Numbered from the stretch's first letter, positions 36,736 through 48,469 are shown. The stretch: DNA of 64,000 nt from Owenia fusiformis (GCA_903813345.2 CAIIXF020000011.1:5792571-5856570), one strand, 5' to 3'. Made by a program: numbers and translations. Notes: generated from the letters alone by a model not told the origin.

Positions 36736-36765
36736 TATAAATAGAGACGACCAGGTGACTCAGCA
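36736..36765 (+). promoter_or_regulatory. Core-promoter-like TATA box and initiator
   Basis: TATAAATA at 36736-36743 is followed 24-26 bp later by CTCAGCA, a fair initiator. Directly downstream lies the GGACTTAG repeat array. It could drive a non-coding repeat transcript or be a fragment of a retroelement promoter. No protein-coding exon was found downstream. Confidence 0.4.
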
Positions 36766-36824
36766 GGCACTTTCTTGCTGGAACTGAGAGAGGACAGACC
36801 TGTGTGCCTCCAGGGATTGACACT

Positions 36825-37690
36825 TGATGGACTTAAGCTGATTCTACACATATATTGATGGACTTAGAAGATTTTCATCTCACATATTGAGGGACTTAGA
36901 GGATTTTACCCTGGTATACTTAGAGGATCTTAGGCAGATTCTACATATACTGAGAGGCACGTACACAACTTTTGATGAGAAGGAACCTCCACGCACCTCA
37001 AGAGATTGATGCCTAAGGGACTTAGACAAATTCTGCATACTATTTGATGGACTTAGGCTGATTCTACACATATATTGATGGACTTAGAAGATTTTCATCT
37101 CACATATTGATGGACTTACAGGATTTTACACTGGTATACTTAGAGGATCTTAGGCAGATTCGACATACCCGTTGAGGGACTTTGAGGATATACTTAGAGG
37201 ATCTTAGGCAGATTCGACATACCCGTTGAGGGACTTTGAGGATATACTTAGAGGATCTTAGGCAGATTCGACATACCCATTGAGGGACTAAGAGGATTTT
37301 ACCCTGGTATACTTAGAGGATCTTAGGCAGATTCTACATATACTGAGAGGCACGTACACAACTTTTGATGAGAAGGAACCTCCACGCGCCTCAAAAGATT
37401 GATGCCTAAGGGACTTAGACAAATTCTGCATACTGTTTGATGGACTTAGGCTGATTCTACACATATATTGATAGACTTAGAAGATTTTCATCTCACATAT
37501 TGAGGGACTTAGAGGATTTTACACTGGTATACTTAGAGGATCTTAGGCAGATTCTACATATACTGAGAGGCACGTACACAACTTTTGATGAGAAGGAACC
37601 TCCACGCGCCTCAAGAGATTGATGCCTGAGGGACTTAGACAAATTCTGCATACCATTTGGTGGACTTAGGAGAATTCTTCGGTCGATGCA
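36825..37690. repeat. Higher-order GGACTTAG tandem array
   Basis: Short related modules (TTGAGGGACTTAGAGGATTT, CTTAGGCAGATTCTACATA and variants, about 30-40 bp) are arranged in larger blocks. The block with GCACGTACACAACTTTTGAT recurs at about 36957, 37350 and 37570. A two-copy local duplication of 60-66 bp lies at 37150-37270. Matching minus-strand frames of about 63-71 codons follow from block similarity. Confidence 0.88.
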
Positions 37691-37691
37691 C

Positions 37692-37950
37692 TTGAGGGAC
37701 TTAGCCAATATTCACCATAGTTGCCTGGAGTTTGATGCCCAGAGGAACCTGAGGAATATTCACGCATATATTGAGGGACTTAGCCAATATTCACCATAGT
37801 TGCCTGGAGTTTGATGCCCAGAGGAACTTAAGGAATATTCACGCATATATTGAGGGACTTAGCCAATATTCACCATAGTTGCCTGGAGTTTGATGCCCAG
37901 AGGAACTTAAGGAATATTCACGCATATATTGAGGGACTTGGCCAATATTG
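37692..37950. repeat. 79-bp tandem repeat, 3 copies plus part
   Basis: TTGAGGGACTTAGCCAATAT begins at 37692, 37771, 37850 and, slightly changed, 37929, an exact 79-bp period. The unit includes CATAGTTGCCTGGAGTTTGA. Confidence 0.93.
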
Positions 37951-39853
37951 ATAATTGACAGGTTGACCAGTTGCACGCTCCTTATTTAAGTTTGGAAGGC
38001 TTTTTTCCAATTTGTCAGAATTTGATAAACTTTTGTGAGGGAAGAAAAATCAAAACCTGAGGAGCCTGAATTAAAATCCCGATCATCATGATGATCAAAT
38101 GTCAATAGTAACTTAAATTTCCACTGGTTTTGATATAAAATGTATAAAATTCAAACAGTGCTATTTAAAATCTAACTGTAGTATTGTATTGTAGTCAGTT
38201 GTAAGTAGATAGATTACCGTCTTAAGGTTAACCTTGTGGTTGTTACATTTTCAAAGTAATTGTTTTGTGCCAGTTACAAGATATGTTGGTCTCATGAAGT
38301 CCATTAGCATTTTACTGTTATTGTTAAAATCGTGTCAACTTAAAATCGTCACGCACGTAGAATTCAAGCAAACATTTTCTTGAATAAAATAATGAATACA
38401 CATAACAATATATCGCTATGTCATTCTTCAAACTAAATAATTTGAGGAAAGCTATTAATGTTAATTGTAACGTATCCTGCTGGGGAAATGGAATGACCAT
38501 GAAGCAAGATACTGTACGTTATAGAATAATTTACTTCTGTGGTTGAAATAAGTCCTAAACCATTGTATTAATCGGATATCCATATTTTGCCAGTTTAAAT
38601 ATATAATACGTATGATGTTTGACAAGGTATAACATGTATTATACATTAAGAAATCGACTGCTGTTACTTTATCACTAAGATGTACACTTATTATTGAGTT
38701 TAACATATTTCGTGTCAACACAATCAATTCATCACGCACGTTAGTTTTTAGTAAAAACCTTGCTTAATGCCTTATGACACAAAACTTACAAGGGTAAAAC
38801 GTTTATTTAAAGCTTTAGATTGGTTAAAACATATTTATTCCTAATATATCATGTTATATGAGAAACTCAGGATAGCAGCTGAAAAACGCAGATATTTAAA
38901 AACGTCACGCACGTTAGCATATTGAAAATTAGCTGAGAAACCTTAAATGCATAAATTCATGAAATATCGACAAACGATTTTTTCGTCATATGCATTTACA
39001 CAGTTTGAGAGACTTAAATGTACTTTATCGTCTGTATTACAAACGTAACTGTTGATTTCATCAAAAACGTCACGCACGTTAGATTTTTTACATTTTGTTG
39101 TGTTATTTCGTAATTTCCACTTAAACTATCTTTTAAAGGCAATTTTCTGGAACAATGTTCGTTGTTCGTCCCAAAAAATCAAAAATTGATTGAAATATCA
39201 ACCGTTTTAATTTTTCGGAGAAAGTGACGAACTTTTGAAAAAGACCCATATATAAAGAAGGTGTCATTTGTTATCAGGGGTGGGGGTGCCGTCTGTGGGC
39301 CCCTTATTATTCATATTCAGTTTAATATAACTAATTTGTTGGCGTATTTGTGGTGAAATTATATCATCGACTGAACGCATCCATCCTTTTACCAAATTTA
39401 TGTAAGGACACAACAGCACAACATACCATTTATCAAAATCTACTCTAATGTTCATAATGCACTGATTTGAAATAGTGTCAGTTAAGAATGGGAGACTTGT
39501 TGAAGATTTTAAATTTCATTTCTGAAAACGGCCGCGCATCAACATGAATTTACGAAATGCGATGCTAAAAAGATTTGCGGGAATGAAGTATGCATAGAAG
39601 TTATCTTTGTCAGCTTTGTTAAAAGTAAGTATTTTACCATTTTACCAATCTTCATAATTTAAACTATTCTATAAAAAGTCGATTGCAGTTTATTAGTCTT
39701 TTCATGAAACGTTTTTGTAGGTGCCTTAAAGTGTGACACGAGACAAAACTATGTTGACACAGGATAGAACCTAGGTTGACACAAGATAGAACCTTTTATA
39801 AACAATTTAACGAGTATTATAAATCGCGACACGGAAAGAACCGACAATCCAAG

Positions 39854-41011
39854 ATGGCGAACGCGGTCGATCACGGAGACGCTTTGTCTTGTTTTGCAAG
39901 GATAGATGCAAATATTGTAAGAGTCCTTACTACAGTGGAAGATAGGGCTAAAGATGACGTTATTGACGAACTCCTGATGGATTTTGAAGCTGATCAACTG
40001 GAAAGCTGTAGAGATATATTGTTCGAATCGTGCGAGACGAAATTATTGAATGAATGCATAGAAAAATATGGACCTGATTTAGGTGGGAATAAACCTGTGC
40101 TGAAAAAGGTGACACGACGGGACGGGAAATCAAAGCTGAATTTAGTTGGAGACGATATCTACGGTATGTACGTTTACGTATCAGGTCTTTCAACAACGTT
40201 CCCAAGAAATGTTGTCACATCCAGAAGCGTTGTCCCAGATGTGACAACGTCACAGAATATATTGGATAGTCAAAAACAAAGGCCAATGGATGCAAAGTTT
40301 CTAGACTTGCAATCTAAACTTGAACTCTTACATTCTGAAATGACTGATCTTAAGAAAGAGATGAAGAGCAGGGACGCTAAGATTGAATATTTATGCAAAA
40401 AAGTACAGGATTTGGAGACGGATTCAAAATCCAGGGCCGATAAAATTGCATCATGTGAAGCTGAACTGGACAGGCTAAACAAGGTCATTGATTGCTCCTA
40501 CATAACTATAGACTCTATCGAATCTGAAAATGGAGCCAATTTACAAGTTACAAACAGTCAAAATCAAGGCCTATCCTCGAATCAAGGTGACCGAGAAAAG
40601 GGCGCGAAAGTGAGTAGTGGTTAAAACTTGAGCGCCGAATCAGAGACTCCTTCATGTAAGCCTAACCAGGATGTAAACAATAACAACACAAAACAGGCAT
40701 GGCCGAACGGGAAAACTTCGCTGAGCGAATCCCTTTGGCCCGAAAACGTCACGTGCAGGGAGTGGTCACGCGAGCCTCCAACACGTACACGTCGTAACTA
40801 CGGATCAACGCCGCGTGGTGGATTTTGGCGCGGAACATCCTATGAGAGGACATACGACAGAATCAGTGATAATGATCAACACCGTGAAGATGTTGACATC
40901 GCCGGTTATAGTACCGATGACAGCGTTAACAACGCCGATAACGCCGACAAGGATGATAGGATGTGGCCAGTCTATACGTCAAAAAGATGGTCTGATTGGG
41001 ACGATTGCTAA
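39854..41011 (+). pseudogene. LINE ORF1 with one internal stop
   Basis: The start is chosen at ATG 39854, in the good context CCAAGATGGCG. The frame runs to a TAA at 40622-40624, continues open in the same frame from 40628 and ends at 41011, about 385 codons in all. Residues about 140-215 are rich in heptad-like K/E/L/D and should form a coiled coil, the usual ORF1 trimerisation element. The C-terminal part is basic and polar with a WRGTSYERTYDR-like stretch. No CCHC knuckle or RRM was recognised. The single stop makes it defective or only recently broken. Confidence 0.75.
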
Positions 41012-41255
41012 AACGACTTCTGCCTGTAGCTTATGCAAGAAACATGCTTGTAAATATGTTTTATATACATTTTATTATGACATTGCTATCCATCACGGGT
41101 TATAACGTGAATTGTCTTAGTACAAAAAGACATTATGTACGTGAACTGTGTAATTCATCCGATATTATTTGTATATCAGAACATTGGTTATATCCCAATG
41201 AAATTGGAACATTGAGTGAATTACATGAGGATTTCTTTGGTATAGGAGTCAGTAG

Positions 41256-42090
41256 TACAATCAAATTTTTTATTCTGTCAATCAGTTCATATGGTAAGAA
41301 TAAGGAAAGAATGTGATGTAACCACGTGTCTACTTACCGGCTTGTTCTATGTCATCCATCGGACTAGGTTACATCGTGGAACGCAGCCGAACAGGACGCT
41401 GAAGGCAACAGCATATCTATCTTGATCTTAGCCGAATTTTTGGAAATTTAGATCGTCCATTTTGCAAGCTCACGTGACTGACACGTGACACATGTCTGAT
41501 CACGTGACTAGTTACTGTATCGATCATGTGACTTAATCACGTGTCAATGACGTGTCACCCAATCATGTCTTCAAGGAAATCGGAAGTAAATATTTTGGAA
41601 AATGTTTTCCGAGCATTTGCTACTGATTATAGAAGGCCCAATTACGCAACGAACGAAACTGCTAAATTGTTTTCGTGCCTAACATGCGCAGTACGCAATG
41701 AAAGAAACTGCTAAATTGTATTTTTAGAGCTGTTTATTGATCTATTGATTCATAAAGACCTGTAATGATGCATTCAAATAAGACCGCCTCCTAAATGAAA
41801 ACAGTACACATAAGGTGGTGAAAAAACAACGAACTAAAGTTGAAAGATCGCAACGTTCGCTACTTTGTTCAATTCCGGAAATCTCCAAGGGGCTGCAAAT
41901 GGGAAATTATTTAGATTTAGATTTTATAACCTCAGAATACTGGCTTCATTGTCGTGTTTGGCTGCGTTCCACGATGTAACCCAGTCCGATGGATGACATA
42001 GAACAAGCTAGTAAGTAGACACGTGGTTACATCACATTCTTTCCTTATTCTAACCATATGAACTGATTGACAGAATAAAAAATTTGACTG
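41256..42090. mobile_element. 0.83-kb TIR element in the LINE endonuclease
   Basis: TACAATCAAATTTTTTATTC at the left and its near-exact complement at the right, with similarity running about 135 bp through GTGATGTAACCACGTGTCTA. The LINE flanks AGTAG and TAGCGG share TAG, consistent with a 2-3 bp target duplication. The middle is non-coding. Confidence 0.85.
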
Positions 42091-42238
42091 TAGCGGTTTA
42101 GAGCCATTGAATAAGGGTTCTCATATAGGGCATGGCGGGGTTGGGATCCTCTATAGAAAGAATATCAATACAATACCAGTGTATTTCGAATCGGACAGAA
42201 TAGTAGGACTTAAAGTTAGATGGAATGATTGTTTTATG

Positions 42239-42784
42239 TTATCCCGTTCCCGGACTATGGTCCTGTACTGAGCCCATACATTTGCCTGTACGATTACAAC
42301 TTGGGAGAATTTTTTACTGATCTTACACTTCAGATACCTATTTCAATAGATTCCTTGGTAATTTAGCATTCTTTTCGTGTAGTTGAATCCACAATTGTCT
42401 GGGTTTATCGGCAGAACGAAGACATTTTCGTTTTTGATCGCAATATTTGCGTGTAACATTTAACTTATTTCAACCGTCAAATTCCTCCATATTGGTACTT
42501 CCGGGCTACATCCGGGACAGCCAAACGGGGGATTCCCCTTTTAAATCCAACCGCCATTTTGAAAAGTGATGGAATCTCTCTCGATGAAAAAGAGAAAATA
42601 TTCCCGTTCTGCCGATATACCCAGACAATCGGCGGTTCCAATATATTAGAAGTTACATCTTGAGTTCTATAATGCATTGAGGTAGGTATCTTAAGTGTAA
42701 GGGGCGTAGATAATTCTCCCAAGTTGTAATCGTACAGGCAAATGAATGCGCTCAGTGCAGGACTATAGTCCGGGAACGGGATAA
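42239..42784. mobile_element. 546-bp MITE with 8-bp target duplication
   Basis: TTATCCCGTTCCCGGACTAT at the left, complement at the right, and paired CGTACAGGCAAATG words. GTTTTATG flanks both ends (42231-42238 and 42785-42792). An 8-bp duplication fits hAT-like or related superfamilies. No coding capacity. Confidence 0.92.
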
Positions 42785-43854
42785 GTTTTATGCATATTCT
42801 GTCAGTGTACTTACCTCAACCTACTTGTGTAAGGGACAGTTTTGATGTTGTGTTAGATACACTTGACGAATGCCTGCAACAAGTCAGGGGTATCGGTGAG
42901 GTCATCATTGTATGGGACATGAATGCTAATCTTGGGAATTTGGTGACCGACATGGGTCAAGGGAATCACTCAAAAAATGGTAGACTCTTGTATAATTTTA
43001 TGCTAAGGAATGGGTTGATATGTGCTGATATGTCAGATTGTCGTAATGGACCCAAGTACACGTTTTATAAAGAACCCAACATAAATACCTATATTGATCA
43101 TATATTAGTTACAGCACCTCTTATAAGATGCTGTGTTACATGTGAACACTGGCATGTAGCGATTATAGCGGTCCTGTCTTGGCTTATTGAATTGTTACGA
43201 AGTTACGTATGCGGTGCGGAAGTTAGAGAGCAAATGACCATCATTTCAATGTAATAGTTTATGCAGGAAAATTGAGATTAGGCCATTGGAGTATTTGTTT
43301 CATGCATTTGTAAAACATTACCAACTCATAGGTCATACTTATCGTTAAACCAATAACTCAAATATATGCCCTTGTACACCGATCACCTGTTGAAATTAAT
43401 ACAGGCCGATTTCAACAAATGTAAACGGCGATATATTCAAAATCGTATTCAAGCATGACCACGTCCCAACTTCTTTTGTTTTCTTTACAACTAAGCTATG
43501 ACTGCAGTCTATTCAGTGTTGCGTATCGAACCTTGTTTATTATAAAAATAGTGCAACAACAAGCAGAATTCACACATTCACCTTATACTTATTCTCAATT
43601 GAAGACATTGAGTTTATCTCTTAGGTTTTACATTATAAATATCTTAACATGCAGAATACGAAAATAGAGGCTTAGGCCCAACTTTGTATGAATTTTATGA
43701 GAATAATCTGATTTTAGAGAAATGAAAAGAAAAATGTCCACACCCTACACAAAATATTTATGGTTCCCCGGGAATACGTATGTGCTGCTTGTATATTAGA
43801 ATCGTATTCCAGTTACAGAAAGAAGTACATATCATGCTAAACTATATACAACAG

Positions 43855-44556
43855 TTATGCACTTGGAGGTTTTGGATACAGGGAATATCCCGAGGGATAT
43901 ATAATATATCTTCCCTTGGTCCCTCGGGAAGATATAGAGATTATCCTATATGAGGTTCAGGATATTGGGATTATCCCGAGGCTAATATAATATATTTACC
44001 CGAGGGCCGCAGGTCCCGAGGGAAAATATATTATATTGGCCAAGGGATAATTCCAGTATCCTGAACCGACTATAGGATAATATGTTTATCCCATACCAAT
44101 CTTGGTCATCTGGTTCACATTGTTCAATCGTGGAAATATTTTAGAATATTCATGTCCAGTTTTGTTTTCTTGGCCGTGGGTGGATTTTCCTGTTCTCTCA
44201 AATATTCCCACATTTATTTTCTCGAATTTTTGATTGATTACGTGGATGCTCCTTCCCTTTTTTAAACCATCAAACAGATCCCGATTATCTGTGTCTTCTC
44301 CTTTGTCGTTTACAGTCATTACGCGAACGTTACAAATTATGAACAAATACATGCGAGCAGAGATTATGACGTAGCGGGCAGATATACTATATCTGCCCGC
44401 TCGGAGCGGGACGTAAAGCTATATCTTCCCGCTGATGAAAATATAAGTTTTTACAAACCGGCTTTATGTACCTGTAACACGTCCAAGTATGGGATAAATA
44501 TTGTATATCCCTCGGGATATTCCCTGTATCCAAAACCTCCAATTGCATAACCCCTA
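43855..44556. mobile_element. GGAGGTTTTGGATACAGGG hairpin MITE, split copy
   Basis: GTTATGCACTTGGAGGTTTT and CAGGGAATATCCCGAGGGAT at the left pair with ATCCCTCGGGATATTCCCTG and the rest at 44506-44555. The repeat at 43925-44500 is nested between the arms. Complete short copies of the family lie at 45818-45962 and 47404-47552. Confidence 0.85.
43925..44500. repeat. Dispersed repeat, copy 2 of 3
   Basis: Nearly identical to 25985-26550, from GAGATTATCCTATATGAGGT to CGTCCAAGTATGGGATAAAT. Its insertion in the arms of the previous MITE gives the relative order of events. Confidence 0.9.
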
Positions 44557-44945
44557 TATATTGGCCAAGGGATAATCCCAATATCCTGAACCGACTATAG
44601 GATAATATGTTTATCCCATACCAATATTGGTCATCTGGTTCACATTGTTAAATCGTGGAAACATTTTAGAATATTCATGTCCAATTTTGTTTTCTTGGCC
44701 GTGGGCGGATTTTCATGTTCTCTCAAATATTCCCATATTTATTTTCTCGAATTTTTTATTGATTAAGTGGATGCTCTTTCCCTTTTTTTTAACTATCAAA
44801 CAGACCCTGATTGTCTGTGTTTTCTCCATTGCCGTTTACAGTCATTCCGCGAACGTTACAAATTATGAACAAATATGCAAGCGGCGATTATGACGTAGCG
44901 GGCAGATATACTATATCTGCCCGCTTGGAGCGGGACGTAAAGCTT
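44557..44945. repeat. Dispersed repeat, copy 3 of 3 (partial)
   Basis: Starts at TATTGGCCAAGGGATAATCC and runs to GCCCGCTTGGAGCGGGACGT. Lacks the hairpin head and the tail of the other copies. Confidence 0.88.
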
Positions 44946-45099
44946 TATCCCATGGTTGCAAGGAGGATATAGATCGAATATCACATGATGATATATTTGA
45001 TATGTGGATCAAGATATCATATTTTAGCAAACAATTTACAAACCATCGAATATCACTTTTAAACTATCGAATATCACATCTTAAATAGAGGATATCCTA

Positions 45100-45240
45100 T
45101 GATTTATGGGTGATATGATTTTTATCCACGAATGGATATGATATCTGCACGAGTGAGTGTAGCGAGAGAGTGCAGATATCAACATCCATGAGTGGATTAA
45201 AATCATATCACGAGTAAATCATAGGATGTTCTTTATATTC
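45100..45240. repeat. Hairpin with GAGTGAGTGTAGCGAGAGAG loop
   Basis: ATCCTATGATTTATG...GTGATATGATTTT pairs with its complement at the right, across a loop containing GAGTGTAGCGAGAGAGTGCAG. Related in layout to 46793-46965. Confidence 0.75.
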
Positions 45241-45817
45241 CATAGTTAAAGTCATCATCAGAATCGTCGGGAATTAAGTGATTTAAAACGAATTTTCCAA
45301 ACGATACGGCGATATTGACACTTAGCCTCGTTTTGAGTCTGAAGTAGCAAAAATCCATAAACCATGGCATACGACGCCGTATTCCATACCTGATGAGGTT
45401 TCAGGGACATATCAACCGGCAATATATTCCATATCCGGGCAAATATTTTTCGTATGTCCCGCTCCAACGGAGCTCCGGGACACATAAATCGTATGTCCCG
45501 CTCAAAAAAAAATGTTGAAAAAAAAAATTCGGGAAAAAAATTTGAAAATAAAAATTTGAAAAAAAATTGTGTAAAAAGATTTTGAAATAATGTTGATAAT
45601 TCTGAAAAAAATTATGCAAAAAATGTGAAAAAAAATTGGGAAAAAATGTGAAAAAAATTTGGGGATTTTTTTTTCATTTTTGAAAAAAATTGAAAACAAA
45701 TATGGAAACAATTTGAATTTTTTTGAAAATGATAACATATTTTGCAAGTAAACACACCAGAGCATATGGGATACATGCATATTATTTCAAACCTCTTCAG
45801 GTATTGAATACCTACAG

Positions 45818-45962
45818 TTATGCATGGTCGGTTTGGATACAGGAAATAACCCTTGGGATATACAATATATCTTCCCTTGGTCCCTTCGGTCCCTCGGGAA
45901 GATATAATGTATATCCCTCGGGATACTCCCTGTATCCAAAACCTCCCAGTGCATAACCCCTA
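45818..45962. mobile_element. 145-bp hairpin MITE, compact copy
   Basis: GTTATGCATGGTCGGTTTGG...ATACAATATATCTTCCC pairs with the right half, around TTGGTCCCTTCGGTCCCTCG. It is the uninterrupted form of the MITE at 43855-44556. Confidence 0.88.
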
Positions 45963-46004
45963 TGTATGTCATGGCTAAAACACCGTATGCTATGGTTAAG
46001 TGAA

Positions 46005-46723
46005 AAGAAGGAGGGAAATTAGTGCAACAGATTTTGGACAGTCATATTTTGGATTTTGGCCATTTTCTGAGGATTTAAACAATTGCATATGTTAGGCCAA
46101 TGCATTACCCCCAGGAAAATCACTTCTAGAGATGATAAAATAATTTCGACTTTGAGACAGGGTAGATGCAAACAACCCACCCACATGTTTTTTCTGAAAT
46201 GTTTTCCTAATTTTCGACCCCTTCTACCCCTGCTTTTTCAATTTTTCTTGCATCAATATGTTGCATTTTGACACATAGTTAACCACTTTAAAGGAATAAG
46301 TGATTCCTTCAGGGGTTTTAAAGATACCCATTATGAGTGACCAAACTTAGCTGAAAGCAATGGTTTTTCCTATGGGAAAATAACATGGGAAATATTGTTT
46401 TCCACTTTATCTAAAAGGAATCATTTATTCCTTTTAAGGGATTATCTGTGTGTCAAAATGCTACATATTAATGCAAGAAAAATTAAAAAAGCAGGGATGG
46501 AAGGGGTTGAAAATCAGGAAAACGTTTCAGAAAAAACATGTGGGTGGGTTGTTTGCATCTACCCTGTCTCAAAGTCAAAATTATTTTATCATCTCTAGAA
46601 GTGATTTTCTTGGAGCTAATGCACTCGCCTAACATATGCACCTGTTTAAATCTCCAGGAAATGGCCAAAATCAAACATATGACTGTCCAAAATCTGTTGC
46701 ACTAACTTCCCTCCTCCTTTGCC
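46005..46723. mobile_element. 0.72-kb foldback element
   Basis: The left arm, AGGAGGGAAATTAGTGCAAC through AATCACTTCTAGAGATGATA to ACAGGGTAGATGCAAACAAC, pairs with the right arm over about 250 bp. The centre has a second short inverted pair around AAAGGAATAAGTGATTCC. Non-coding. Confidence 0.88.
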
Positions 46724-46792
46724 AAAAAGATCATATTTTACCACTGATTTCAAAAATACCGTTTTTATTTTGACATGTTATCCTATGGATAT

Positions 46793-46965
46793 CATGCTAA
46801 CTATGGAATAATATAGGAATATCCTATGGCTCTGAAAAAATATCACTTATATCCATGAGTGGATATTTATATCTTCGCGAGTGAGCGCAGCGAATGAGTG
46901 AAGATATTGATATCCATGAGTGGATATAAGTGATATTTTTGAAAAACCATAGGATTGTCCGTTTA
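46793..46965. repeat. Hairpin with GCGAGTGAGCGCAGCGAATG loop
   Basis: ATCACTTATATCCATGAGTG pairs with its complement CACTCATGGATATAAGTGAT order at the right, with TATGG/CCATA outside. The loop alternates GAGTGAG and GCGCAGCGAA. Confidence 0.8.
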
Positions 46966-47403
46966 TCCCATTGGGAATTATTATCCAGCGAACATTGAAT
47001 AGTCAGATAAATTGCAATGGAAATTCCATTTCGTCTGAGATTTTGATTGCGATAATTCAACGAACGTCATATACGTGACGTAACAGAGTGGTTTGTATTT
47101 AATGCGAACGCCGTAAAAACAAGATCCCAAAAAATAAAAATATATAATAAATATATAAACAATCGTTTTGCTGAATGAATAAAAAAATTGAAAAAATCAA
47201 AACCATCGAATATCACTTTTGAAACCATCGAATATCACTTTTGAAACCATCGAATATCACCTTTCAAAAAGTGATATTCGATGGTTTCAAAAGTGATATT
47301 CGATGATTTGGGAATTGTTTGCTAAAATATGATATCTTCATCCACGTATCAATTATATCTTCACGTGATATTCGATCTATATCCTTGTAACCATGGGATA
47401 AAT

Positions 47404-47552
47404 AAGGGTTATGTACTGGGAGGTTTTGGATATGGGGTTTTTCCAGAGTGAGATATGCATATCTACCTGAGGGACCGTAGGGACAGAAAGTAGATGTGCA
47501 TATCTCACGAGGGATGAACCCAATATCAAAACCCACCGTACATAACTGCTTT
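47404..47552. mobile_element. GGAGGTTTTGGATA hairpin MITE, diverged copy
   Basis: GTTATGTACTGGGAGGTTTT at the left pairs with AAAACCCACCGTACATAACT at the right. The centre is GAGGGACCGTAGGGAC. Same family as 45818-45962 but more diverged. Confidence 0.82.
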
Positions 47553-48469
47553 ATCCTATACCAAGTAGAGTTTTCGGTAGTACAAGGTGTAAAAAATAAA
47601 CAAATCATTCATATGCAAAGTCATTTTATTGCATTTCCACTTTTTTGGAAGCGGTAAGATACGCCCCGAAGCGGGAAGATATGCACCGAAGCGGGAGATA
47701 TGACGGGAGATATGGAGGTTCTTTATATGGAAACCTCAAAATCAGGATACGGGATATATCTTACCAACTTATCTCCCTAAAACCCTACTTGGCATAGGAT
47801 AAATCAAGATAATTTCTACTCGCATCTAGTCTATTCCACATGCTTGGGAAAAGTGTACAGGAAAATCTCCATGTTCAATTACTCAGATGCGAGTAGGTAG
47901 TTACCAGTTTCGCCACCAGGTGGCTGATTCGGGGGAAATAACATGGCAGGGTATTACAAAATTCCCTTAAACTTGAATATGCATCAGTTTTAGTGGTTCA
48001 CTTTTGAAATTACCCTTATGTATGTGATAGTTATACAAATTAAAATATGTCCAGTAAAAGAAAATATTATCTGCCCAACACAAGAAACGATATTTCGCTT
48101 TTTGTAGTTTTACAACATGGGGTCTATGGGGAATCTCCCCGACCTAGAAATCACATTGTCAAAGAAAATTAAATTTTCAAAGTTGATAAACTATTTTCAA
48201 AACCACATTTTTAGATGAAATTTTATATGTATATTCCAAATATGACACCAGTTTGACAGAATTGTGAATTTTTAATGACGTAAATCAAGATTATTTCTAC
48301 TCGCATCTAGGATATTGATGTATGATCAATATATACGAATCGAATATCGTGTGCATTACAATATCCACATTGAAACATTTTTGGCCTGCAATGGACGTAT
48401 AATGAATTAGAATATGAGGCCGTGTTATCATTCTAATGTAAAGTCATTGTATTTACTGTGGTATTGGGT

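Larger units (their letters stand above)
31328..39251. mobile_element. 7.9-kb TIR element with CACGCACGTTA motifs
   Basis: The ends are ATATGGGTATTTTTCAAAAG then TTCGTCACT at the left and the complement at the right (one mismatch), next to TA. Inside each end are repeats of CACGCACGTTA, often preceded by GTGTCAAAC: 31728, 31891, 32060 (one mismatch), 32077, 32288, 32459 (inverted), 38350, 38733, 38906 and 39071. The centre holds a nested element (32941-35030) and tandem arrays (35339-37950). No transposase motif was found, so this looks like a large non-autonomous element. The superfamily is not assigned. Confidence 0.82.
41044..43146 (+). pseudogene. LINE ORF2 endonuclease domain, interrupted twice
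   Basis: An APE-type endonuclease in three pieces. Piece one, to 41255, has ITGYNVNCLS and the catalytic Glu in CISEHWL. Piece two, 42091-42238, has GHGGVGILYRKN. Piece three, 42785-43146, has WDMNANLG, matching the GDxNA motif, and TYIDHILV. The frame between pieces one and two restores when flanks are read across the insertion, which shows where it landed. Piece three runs into a 6.1-kb insertion and the last motif (SDHLP) lies beyond it. The MITEs in between carry target duplications. Confidence 0.85.
44946..47400. mobile_element. 2.45-kb TIR element with ATCGAATATCAC repeats
   Basis: TATCCCATGGTTGCAAGGAG at the left and its complement (CTTGTAACCATGGGATA) at the right. Similarity continues for about 120 bp through AGATCGAATATCAC and TTAGCAAACAATT. 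Multiple CATCGAATATCACTTTT copies lie in both arms. The interior holds the MITEs at 45818-45962 and 46005-46723, hairpins at 45100-45240 and 46793-46965, and an A-rich simple stretch near 45505-45720. Confidence 0.8.

Noticed and set aside
37493-37708. Two similar minus-strand frames here and at 36880-37071
   Set aside because: Both come from copies of the same higher-order tandem block, so their similarity is not evidence of protein conservation.
42477-42722. 81-codon minus-strand frame
   Set aside because: Entirely within a MITE between its terminal repeats, with no transposase motif.
45502-45780. 92-codon Phe/Lys-rich frame on the minus strand
   Set aside because: Low-complexity A-rich DNA translated; typical composition artefact.
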